A DNA stretch of 64,000 nt from the NCBI GenBank assembly GCA_947623455.1, contig OX392533.1, positions 32,052,229 to 32,116,228 on the forward strand, written 5' to 3'. Positions within the stretch are counted from its first letter, which is position 1; each line of letters begins with the position of its first letter. A program made the translations under genes and the position numbers. Below, in pieces: positions 12,401 through 24,400 of this stretch. Source of the stretch: Mimachlamys varia. Taxonomy: Eukaryota; Mollusca; Bivalvia; Pectinida; Pectinidae. The notes under the pieces were generated by a model. It was not told where the DNA came from, ran no database searches, and saw only the letters and a program-made list of their open reading frames with translations.

Positions 12401-15400
12401 TAGCTTAGCAAGGGAAGATCAAAAGCCCGTAGAAGGATTATCAGGTCACTAGTTAACAGAATCTTTATCGACGAAGGCAATATCAAAAAGAAAACAACAC
12501 AATAATGGAGTTTTGATACAGGTATATGCACAACGTAGTAATGAAAAAGAAAACTGTTATTTCGTCCGTTTGGCTTTGATAGTTATAACTTCCTCATCAA
12601 TTTTTACTCATGGTTGTTACGGTCAACATGCACTCGTAAGACACGATCAGATTAAGAAACATCAAACAAAACTTGCTTTAAGATGAAAAACAAATATATT
12701 TTCTCAGCAACGAATGGGTATATGTTGATGACTCTTTGATGCACTGTGGGGCATCGGTCACTTTGTAGAATGTGCTCAGTAATACATGTACTTAAACTAT
12801 TATTTTATCACATGTATGAACTCGTGCAACTATATTTAGATGTATTGCGCAATATGACATAACAAATATAAATTAAAAATTAAAAATATGTATGTAAATT
12901 GTTTTCAGAATATAACTAAAACAAGTGATCAAATCAAAATGTATCAAAGCCCTGTGTTGTTACATGTAGTTTGTCAGCAGTCGACATCGATCACGAAAAT
13001 CTCGATATTCAGAGCAAGCCCTAGACTAACTTATCAACTGCGACATGTAAACACCAAAGAATAGAGAAGTGATCAAATCAAAATGAATAAACAAATAATA
13101 TATTGCTTTATTTAATTAAACAAAGATAATTTTGTAATAATATTTACCTGTTAGTGATGAATCAAAACGCATTTCAAAGACGTATATACCCTTCTTAACT
13201 TGAAATCAAGCTGCTTACCTCGATCGTTATATGAACTATGATCAATCCGACAACTTACCAATAAACTATACGTTAAAGTGACTATTCCGATTTTCTTATA
13301 ATAAAATTTCTCTTTTCCTCAAAGTAACACCCTTGCTTCTCCAACATACAGGGTGTTTCATAATATCTGATACATTCTAAATCGACTTTTCTCAGTCACT
13401 TCTCATCACACCAAAAAACTGTATACACCACATGATAGGTAATTGTTCCAAGTTTTGTTTAATTAAAAGTTCGGGAAAATATGACGTCATATATGATGTC
13501 ATCGATGACGTCATTTATGATGACATCTATGACGTCTTCGGCAATCGCAAAGATGGAGGTGTCTGAAAAACATCTTGCAGAAGTAGTAAAACTGTTTTAT
13601 CAGCTAAACTCACCTATAAAAGTGGCAAGATGTATGCATAAAAAGTATCCAGAGATGCCGAGGATGTCAATAATGCAGATTAAGCGTGTTGTAAAGAGGT
13701 TTGAACACAGAGGACCAGTTGCTGATGGAAGACATGCAAACAAGGGAAGGCCTAAATGTGCTCGTTCTGAGGAAAATATTGAAAATGTGAGTTCAGTAAT
13801 AAAGGAAACTCCCCAAAAGTCTGTGCGACAAGTGTTAAAGGACATAGACAGTAATAGGAAAAGTATCTCTAGTGTCTACAGGATACTTAAATTTGATTTG
13901 CACTTGACGCCATATCGGATTTCAATAATGCAGCACCTGAAAGACACTGACATTCATTCTAGGTTGGCATTTGCGAGGTGGGTTATAGAGCAGCCACAGA
14001 CGTTTCCGGATACCGTTTGGTTTTCAGATGAGGCTCAGTTTTACCTACATAATGAGGTAAACAAGCAGAATTTCAGATTCTGGGGTTCTGAAAAACCACA
14101 ATTCTATACCGAGAAACCATTACATAGTGATAAAGTAACCGTTTGTGCGGCTCTTAGTTCAACTGGAATTATTGGCCCATTCTTTTATGAGGACACTAAT
14201 AGCAAAGCCATGACAGTTAACTCTGATCGCTATCTCCAGCTTCTGAAAAGAAAATTCTTGCCGGTCTTGCAAAAGAAATCTGCTAACATAAGATCAGTGT
14301 GGTTTCAACAGGATGGCGCTACACCACATACAGCTGGAATTGTTCTTGAGTGGTTGGATTCAATTTTTGGAAGAAAGATGATATCGCTGAAGACTCGTAC
14401 AGAGTGGCCGCCACATTCAGCCGCCACATTCACCTGACCTCAACCCTTTGGATTTCTTTTTGTGGGGTTATCTGAAGGATAGAGTGTACAATCCACCTCC
14501 TGAGAACACTGTAGACCTTAAGCAGGCTATCCGGAGAGAAGTCCGTGCCATTTCTACTGAAACATGTGCATTAGTTACTAAGAATTTTAGACATAGAATT
14601 GACAATGTTGACCAAAATGGACGTCATTTGGAACACTTGGTATAAAAAGGTACCTTTTATCAACCAAAATTTAAATGTTTAATATCCTATCAAGTATTGT
14701 CTTTTAGATATGAGAATAAATTTAGAAAAATGTGCTTTCCTGTGGTATATATATTTTTCTATGATTAAAATTAAATGAGTTATTGAAATTTAGAAAGTAT
14801 CAGATATTATGAAACACCCTGTATGATGTTTACATGGTGTGGTCGCATTTCATTCGATATCCTAGGGCTTTCTATATTGAGATTTTCCCGATAGATGTTG
14901 GCTGCTGACAAACAAACTTACAAGAAAGGAATTCGAGAGATGCAGATTGATAAAAACTACAGAATCGGCATGTTTTATGGTCCTTGTATGATATGAAGGT
15001 GGGCGTTTAAAAATATGCTCATTCGTACGTGTTTGCATATGTATGTTGAGATCATGATATTTTGTCTATGAAGCTGAAGAAGCTTACCTTCCTGGAACAC
15101 CTGAACGAATTCCATTGTATTTTAGTGGTCGATGTAATTTTTTCATTTGTTCATTTTTTCTTCTTAGCTTAATCGAATCAAAGTTCGGATTATTATTTTG
15201 ATGACACTTAGGTATTCTTGTTTTCTAAGCAACGCATTTTAAATATCAAGAAGAAGGGGTAGTGCACAAGATCAAAAATAAAGTCAGTTTAAATTTCATC
15301 TTTTGCGAAATCTGTTCCGTGTGGTATAGATAGAACCTTTTTCATTTTTAGGGTAGATAATTCACAGTTGAATTTCATTTGTTTTATTTTGAAACCATTC

Positions 15401-18400
15401 CACTCATCTCATAGATAACATGATTTTTTAAACCCTGATACGAAGGGATGCTATGGCCCCATGGATGGTGTGAGAACAGCTATTCAGAGATTTAGCTCTG
15501 ACCAATTTAGTTTGTTATTGATATCTAAGAGGAGCATATATATGGTCATGTTGTGAATTCACAAGTAAGTTTTGTTTATTAAGAAGAGAAATAATTAGAC
15601 AATCGTAGATTTATAATAGAGTTCAGCTAACATTAAGTAAAATTGACCGAAATAACATCATGTCACCACATCTACGAAACTCTACGAAAACCCGTTATTC
15701 AAAATTCAAATAAATGGATTATTCGGATTTTTATCCCCGCAGACATAAGTAAGACTCTCTAGGATTCGAAACTGGTGAAGCTCTTTAAAGATAGTAAATA
15801 ACACGATACAGATTATGAAACAATGAAGGGAAGTGAAACTGGACATAAAGGAATATCGGGTTCGGAGAACATCATATCTAGAATGAAAAGCAACAATAAT
15901 GACCCGATGTGTATCGATTGTGACCCTGAAGACAACATGATTAGCAGCAGGTACAGCTTGTTCTTATGACGTGCCGCTTACAATTAGCTCCCATGTTACA
16001 TGTGTATTTCTGTCAAGACATTTTCAGAAGTGTTAATCGCAAAATGTTTTTAGCAAACTATATTCCTTTTCTTTTCATTCATGTCAGAAAATTAGATACT
16101 GGGATGTCTATGGAGTTCTGATCGTAACCAATTATGTATAACAATTACTTAATGAGTATTGAGCGAGCCGACAGTCTGTAATCAACAGGCTGATAAAATG
16201 TCGATATTTCACAGGACACGTAACAGTGTCGACGCTTACACGAATCGACAGCAAGATAAGTCGATTCGTATCCACGTTATAATATATACATCAATTGTTT
16301 TGGATGAGTACTTTTAAGGCCGTTTGGAGCATTGGATGTTCATCTCCTTTCGAATAACGCGTGCAATAACAATAATAAGAGTTTTACCGGAAATGTGTTT
16401 TGGGGTTGGGGTTGGGGTTGGGGGGGGGGGGGGGGGGGGGGGTCTACAAAAAAGGCTAGAAGAAATCACCAACGTCTATATTGAAAATGGGCTTTAATTC
16501 CAAAACAGCACAATTTCTGCCGTCGTATAAACTATACAAGAATATACGGAAGCCGGTTAGTGCCACATGAAGTAATTTTTTTATGTCGTAATTACGACTT
16601 AGTATGTCGTAATTACGACTTAGTTATCTCGTAATTACGACTTAGTATGTCGTAATTACGACTTAGTTATCTCGTAATTACGACATAGTTATCTCGTAAT
16701 TACGACTTAGTTATCTCGTAATTACGACATAGTTATCTCGTAATTACGACTTAGTTATCTCGTAATTACGACTTAGTTATCTCGTAATTACGACTTAGTA
16801 TGTCGTAATTACGACTTAGTTATCTCGTAATTACGACATAGCTATCTCGTAATTACGACTTAGTTATCTCGTAATAACGACTTAGTTATCTCGTAATTAC
16901 GACTTAGTATGTCGTAATTACGACTTAGTATGTCGTAATTACGACTTAGTTATCTCGTAATTACGACTTAGTTATCTCGTAATTACGACATAGCTATCTC
17001 GTAATTACGACTTAGTTTGTCGTCATTACGATTAAGTTATACAGTGTACCCTCGACCTATTGCCACCCGAATCTACCCCCACCCTCGCATACCGCCACCT
17101 AAAACTCTAGAACGGATTTCTGTCCTATATAATTCCCTCGTTTAGCTCGCCACCCTCGCATACCGCCATCCGCCACACCCTTTAAAATACAAACGTCCCG
17201 AATCGCTATATATATCCCTCGACGATAACGCCATATTGTTCTGTTTTTTAGAGATCGAGGAACTCTTTAGTGTTCCATTTGGAATGGCATGCGGCAAAAA
17301 CAGATCAATAACTATTTTCAGAAATAAATTTGTGCCAATGTAGATCTATATGACGATATAATAATAAGCTTGTTTTTTAATAAAAAGTTGGAAATGCAAT
17401 CTATTATTCAATTTAATTCATGGTTATAATTTTCACAATTCGATACTATCGCCACCCTCGTTATACCGCCATAATTGCTGTGGACGAAAGGTGGCGGTAT
17501 AACGAGGGTTCACTGTATCTCGTAGTTTGGTCTGGTATATAGGAACCCCATTGGAAATAAGCCTTTAAGGCTTTATATGGACTATCCCAAGGAATTCAAG
17601 TCAAAATCTATGATTATAACTACCATCTGTAATATTTCAAATTCAAAAGTTTTTATGTATTTAATTGTTCCTTTTACCTGAATAAATATTATTATTATTA
17701 TTGTTTCTGTATAATGCTGTGTTTCCATTGGAACGGGTGTCTTGTAGTATTTGCTGTTGTTAATTAAAGGTAAGTTAGTTTATTATACCCATTCAATTCA
17801 GCCAGTCGCTGTCCCAGGCACCTCGGCCAATGAGAGCGTCTACGATATTGAGCATTGCCGCACATAAGATATTCCATAAGTCGTAATTACGAGATAACTA
17901 AGTCGTAATTACGAGATAACTAAGTCGTAATTACGACATACTAAGTCGTAATTACGAGATAACTAAGTCGTAATTACGAGATAACTAAGTCGTAATTACG
18001 ACATAACTATGTCGTAATTACGAGATAACTATGTCGTAATTACGAGATAGTTAAGTCGTAATTACGACATACTATGTCGTAATTACGAGATAACTAAGTC
18101 GTAATTACGAGATAACTATGTCGTAATTACGAGATAACTAAGTCGTAATTACGACATAGTATGTCGTAATTACGAGATAACTAAGTCGTAATTACGACAT
18201 ACTAAGTCGTAATTACGACATAAAAAGTTTACTTCATGTGGCACTAACCGGCTTCCGTAAGAATATGACTAAAAGAAAGTGAAATAACAAAAATGCATTC
18301 GTTGACGAACATATTTTCGCGTGACATTAATTTTCGTGTATTTCACGGTTAATTAAAATTCGCGAAGATTAATCGCCACGAAATATTTTCAATTAAAGAT

Positions 18401-21400
18401 ATGCAAACTGTAGGTGTACTGTACAGTGAATAGGATTTATTACAGTATTTATCGCGAAATTAAATCGCTGTGAAATAGTCGTTTCATATGAAAACACGAA
18501 ATTTAGTCGCCGCGAAAACAAGTTGGTTTGCAGTACGTCAGATTGTACTTTATGTGTTTTTCAAGTGAAAGTGTTTTGATTTCCCAATGTCTTCCTCTCT
18601 TATTTATATTTTGAACAAAACTTTACAAACGTACTAAGGACCTCTTACATGAACAATAGAATTTTGCCCACGAACCAATTTAAACTTAACTGGGTGTTAT
18701 TTATAGCACATTGAAGGACTACCCATGAAATGTGTTTAAAACATTCAAAAGGTCCCTAGGGCTTGTGATTTGACATATTTAGTGCCTCAACCATGGGTGT
18801 ACGACAGGGTTCACTATTTCATCAAAAAAACTATCGAAACAAAATTTTTCATTAACAAAAGATTTCGTTTTTGAATACGTAGGATCGGCTGCATATGATA
18901 ATTGCCAACATATATCAGAATATTTCAAGATAAAAATCCGTTCCTGTACTTAATCATATATTTTATATGATTTGTTGCATGCCTAGGGGCATGCCTAGGG
19001 TGAAATATATTAGATAATTGCAGGACCAGTTTTGTCATGTAAAGGTCTAAATGATTATTCCCAAAACTAACCAATTAACCTGTAGTCTAATAAACAGTAC
19101 ATAGATATGGATGATACCTTAATCATACCAGAATGTAACAAGAGGCCCACGGGCCTTAACGCTCATCTGACTATACAATGCATATATCTTTGGTTGTTTA
19201 TGATATTAACATATTTGACCCCTGCGGCCTTGAAAGTAGGTAAAGAACATTCATTTGAACAACCTTGGTAGCCCTTCATCCCAGCATCATACAGGCCAAA
19301 TTCATAACCTTGGGCCTTTTGGTTATCGAGAAGAAGTTGCTTAAAAAATTCAAAATATTTGATCCCTGAGACCTTGAAAGTAGGTTAAGGTCATTCATTT
19401 TAACAACCTTGGTAGCCTCTTTATCCCAGCATGCTCTATGTATTATAGCATTACCCTAGGCCTTTTAGTTACTGAGAAGAAGTTGTTTGAAATATTTTCA
19501 ACACATTTGACCCCTGTGACCGTGAAAGTACAATGTAGGTCAAGGTCATTAATATGAAGAAACTTTGTAACACTCTATCCAAGGTACCTACTGGCTTAAT
19601 CTCAGCATCCTGAGCCTTTGGTTATTGAGAAGAAGAGTGCTAAAGAAAAGTTTACAGGACGGCGCATGGCGGACGGCAGACGACAACGGACGAAGCACGA
19701 TGACAATAGGTCATCCTGACCAGATGACCTAATAAAACGCAATTGCTTCAACCAAGAATTTTGTGGGGAGTCAAGATTTACAGTTATCATCGATATCTAT
19801 GTATTGTCTTTCAGACTACAGGCTAGTTTTAGATCATATGCTTTGGGTGCTTGCGATCATTAAAGCGACTATATGACAACAACTGAAAAGTAAATGGAAT
19901 AGCATTTTCCAAACTGCAATTATATCTTTTGAGAGTACAGTTAAGGGTTTTACTGATATTGTCGTTAAAGTCTTTAGATTCAATGTGCAAATTACTGTCA
20001 GTTAAATATTGTTTTCTCTGGCTAGGTTTGTCTTATATCCAGGGAGTTTGTCCTATTATGGAGATGTAATAAAATAGTGAACATTGAAAACTTAAAAACA
20101 ATTAAATCCGTTGCATGACTTTTCCAGAAATACATCTCCTCTGTGTCAGTCTTTTGGTTAATTATGAAAAATTAATTCATCCATAAGACTGTCTTATGGT
20201 TAATGAAAAACTACATTGCTTAAAATGTACATAGAACATCAAAGTATTTAATTCAACGTATTGTAGTTACATAATGCTCTATATACTATACTTATGATTA
20301 TAATAGAAATATTAATTATCAATAAAGCGTATTGATAAGATTTTATGATAATTATGAATCCAGTTGGTTCAGTAGATTTAAGAATAATCATTTAGACCTT
20401 TAAATGACAACACTGGTCCTCCAATTATCTAAAATATTCACCTTAGGCATGCAACAAATTATATAAAATATATGACTGAGTAAAAGAACGAGAATAGGAT
20501 GTATCACCAGTAGGTTAAACTTGAAAAACACCACTAATGTAGAGAAAAAAACTGTTATTTAGGTCAATGTTATTTCAGCAACTACCAAACAGGGGCATAG
20601 TTCTATAGTCATTGAATTTTCTTGGAAACAGACCTTGCTACATTTTGACCTTTAAATGACAATTTTACCGGTTCCCGATTTTCCTGAAATTTTCACCACA
20701 GATACTTGATAGAATGGGTCAAATAATGTGTTGATATTTTTGGTGTACAAGAACCGAAAGTTAGTGCAACGTTTCCGTGAAAAGTTGTCATTCCTGGAAA
20801 TGTGCCAAAATTTTTCACATTTTTTATGATTGAGATTGCATAATTTTTTTATCTTGCAATATTCTGATATCTGTTTGCAATTATCATATGCAGCCGATCC
20901 TACGTATTCAAAAATGAAATAATTTATTAATGAAACATTTTGTTTCAATAGATTTTTTGATGGAATAGAGAACCATGTCGTGCACCAATAATTGAGGCAC
21001 TAAATAGGTCACATCACAGGCCCAAGGGGCCTTTTGAATTTTTTAAACACATTTCATGGGTAGTCCTTCAATGTGCTATAAGTAACACCTAGTTAAGTTT
21101 AAATTGGTTCGTGGGCAAAATTCTATTGTTCCTGTAAGAGGTCCTTTGAGCCAGTTTGCATATTTACTATACACCTTCCTTTAATTTTTACTGAGTTAGT
21201 ATCCCAGAAACAACTCAAACTTGGCAATATATCTTAACCTGAAGTGCATTGCAAGCTGCAAGACACTCTTTATATGCTATAAGTACAATATTCTGATTAT
21301 TTTTGTAATGATCAAAGTTCGACCGCTAATCTACGTTACATTACTCGTGAATCATCCATTACAGTTGCGGTCCTTTACAAAGCTGATTAAAGTGAAGTAA

Positions 21401-24400
21401 GGGATTTTATTTCACGGAAGTTCCGAAAGTAGCTAAGAAATCAGAAGATAGATGCATCATATGTACAACAGCTCAACGACCGGAGCACCAGCTATGCGTT
21501 GGCAGTACTACCCAGTAACTCGCAGACCAATGGTGAACTCCTTCCAGACATTATATAAGGAACGAAAGTCATTTTTGCTTAACTTTCATAGCTTATGAAA
21601 GGTCAGTCGTTACATCCTTATTGCATCAAACCATCTAGGCTGGACAGCATTGCATAAGTCACTTACGATTTTAAGATGGTTTCCTATCAAAACAAATTAA
21701 TTGTTTGTCGTGGTACTTGTCAGTGATCTTCATTTCCTGATTCAAAAACTATACTGATTAAAAAAACTCCGGGCTTTTGTAACAAAGCAAGACTCGTTTG
21801 CTGCTGCTTTTGGATTTTTGAGGCGGCATCATTAGCATTATTTGTGATATGTCGACGGAAAAAAGTTTCGCGATCAGTGTGATTAAAACCAAGATACTTT
21901 GGGAAATATTTCATTAGTTCGTCTCTAGTAGAGAGAACAACTTTACTCAAATCTCTTTCCTTCATACAGGCGGCTTTGGGTTCTGTCCACTGGCCGAGAC
22001 ATACCAGAGTCGCAACTGGTAATTATTGGTCCATTCTCGATGCTCAGCATTTTGCAAGTGGGACAGCTGGTTCATGCGTTGCCAGTATAATGTAACCAGG
22101 TGGAATGTGCCACTTGGGAAATTCGTCCGTATACTTGAATTTAAATAGGCAAAATATCCGGAATATCACAAAGACGCTTACATTAACATATCATAGCCTC
22201 CAGAATACTCACTCACTCACTCACTCACCCATCCACTCACTCACTCACTCACTCAACACACACACTAACACACATCGCTTACACTGGGAGGCCATTCTTT
22301 AAAAAATCAAGTACACCGAAGATGACTGTAAATGATGATGATGATGATGATGATGCGAGACCTGTTTGAAGCTTTAAAAGCAAGCGAGCTAGATCTGTGC
22401 GAACACTGCGTACAGACGTCCCCGGGCGTAATACGACATTAACGGAGCCGTGTAACAAGTAGCTTTTATCAGATTGGAGTACAAGAATAAAAACATTAAT
22501 ATGACTGATTTACGTCCACATTTATTTTTGTCAATCTTTAAAATTTAGTGGTGGCAAAGGGATTGCAATTTAGTAGTAATATTCAAAACACAAGGAAAAA
22601 TGTATCAAATTATAAAAAAAAGTGGACTGTAGGTTAAATTTGAAATTCCCTTTAACGTGCAACCAGCGTTTAAACATTGGAAATGGGCAGGATCTTTTAA
22701 TAAAGCAATGAAATCAATTAATAATAACAACCTGAACATATTTTTTTTGTAATTAGGAGGCTAAAACTTACATCAAATCAATCCGATGTATCAAATTAAT
22801 TGTTTTACTGTTATTGTGGTGGCGAAACTCATTTTATACACAGGTGCACATATTATATGTATAATGTAAAATCTGAACAAGTAGTATTTAAACTTAAAAC
22901 ATTTCAAATGTGTAATGAATTATTGAGATTTACTTTAAATTAAAATATATTTGAAATTGATGTTTGAGATGTTTTTTATAAGCAATAATTAAGTAATAAG
23001 GAAATAAAAAATGTATAGATTGTGAATTAGATGTAGCAAATACGTATTTTTTCTTTAAATGTCAGCTTAACAAATAAACTAGAAAGGGTGATAATAAGAA
23101 ACAAAGGCACTTTTGACCTGAAAATGACCTAAAACATCCCTCTGACTTAATCCTCTATTTTGTATAAACAAATGGATTTCTGCCATTTTTCACTCATTTA
23201 CATATGCTTTTTCAGTTTAAACACGGCTTCAAATGCAGAAATTGAAATATTTTTGTTTTAAGGCTTTTTTCGAAAGCAACACATACAAATGCCCTACTCC
23301 ATATAGGGCAGTTTAGTACTCCGCAAACTCATTTTCGGTCAAACTCTTACCCCTGTTATTGCACAACAGAACATCTTTGAACATATTGAGGAGGTGAAAA
23401 TCCGAAGTTAAAAGGGCCCAAAAAGGGCCGTATAGACACCCTTCTATGAAAAAGTGTTGTAGATAAAACATAAATGCCACACTGATTTTTTCACGACCAG
23501 AACAAATGATACTTCAGTGTGGTAGTACTTTAAAGTCGACAGCAGTTGCGCACTATCGCAAGGATGCTTACACGAACACTTAATCAACACACACTCGTGT
23601 CGCATACACTGAGAGGTCGTCCTGTCAATCACGCGAAACATACACACTGTCACGCTTAAATCATTGCGACTTTTGAAGGCTTCTATGCGGATCATAGAGG
23701 ATTTAATTTAACCGGTAGTTTGCGCTTTCCTCAAACGATCGAATAAAGAGAAAAGACTTTAAAAGTGACTGGATATTACATTGTGTGCAAAATCAATGTA
23801 TAGTATGCTAGAATAGTCTATCAATTCTTACCAAGTCTTACTTGTACTTCATTCGTATATGTTAGTTACAAAGGTAATCCTACCTTAAAAAACTGTGTAA
23901 AATTCGATTACGGTTCGGCACTCTGATCTTCAATGTTCAGTTGGGTTTTTTTTTACAATCTTTCGACAGTTTAAGCCATGCTTAACACCACAAATCACAA
24001 ACGATTAGGTTACGCACATCGGTAAAATAGTTCAGGGATGTATGTGATGTGCAAAGGTTTCATGATTTTGTTTTATATGTACTTCTTGTGTATAGGCAGT
24101 GCTCCATTGTACACGTAAAAGAATCTTCGGGTTAGTCGCAATGTTATTTGTGTACCTAGTTTTTTATGTGTGTCATCATTTTTTGCGTATCTTTCAAATC
24201 TGTCTTCAAATGTGCCATTCATAGAACAAATATAATTTAGTATTGAGATACAAAATTAATGTACATACGATAAGCAATATTACTTGAGTCTTTTTGACAA
24301 GAAGAGTCGGAACGGAATTTTCATAAAAATAATATTTCAAATGACTTTAATTCATACTTACTTGAAAACTTCCCAAGATTGTATGACATCCTTGTAAAAG

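Larger units (their letters stand above)
12955..14935. mobile_element. Inverted-repeat element split by the mariner insertion
   Basis: TTTGTCAGCAGTCGACATCG at ~12972 and on to CAAGCCCTAG matches, as an imperfect inverted repeat of ~55 bp, the complement of ~14862-14912 (CTAGGGCTTTCTATATTGAG ... GGCTGCTGACAAAC). The mariner copy lies between the arms. No TSD could be fixed. A direct repeat AAGTGATCAAATCAAAATG at ~12925 and ~13068 is also present. Confidence 0.45.
16546..18258. mobile_element. hAT-like foldback element with arrays of a palindrome, 8-bp TSD
   Basis: Ends are inverted copies: ACGGAAGCCGGTTAGTGCCA + CATGAAGTAA at left and the complement at right. An exact 8-bp direct repeat, AAGAATAT, flanks them (16538-16545 and 18259-18266). 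An 8-bp TSD points to the hAT superfamily, but no transposase is present. Just inside each end is a long array of the palindrome GTCGTAATTACGAC, the two arrays being inverted relative to each other; the middle holds another MITE. In intron 1 of gene A. Confidence 0.75.

Noticed and set aside
13481..13552. Upstream ATG as the transposase start
   Set aside because: The leader it adds ([20 protein letters not shown]) is a translation of ATGACGTCAT-like repeats; the MEVSEKH start at 13553 fits the family better.
16583..17035. Regular short palindromic repeats resembling a CRISPR array
   Set aside because: The between-repeat sequence is itself repeated, not unique spacers; it lies in an animal intron and has an inverted partner array inside a TIR element.
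24321..24361. Continuation of gene A exon 1 past the donor ([11 protein letters not shown])
   Set aside because: The GTAAGT donor at 24361-24356 and the matching exon 1 end in gene B show this is intron read-through.
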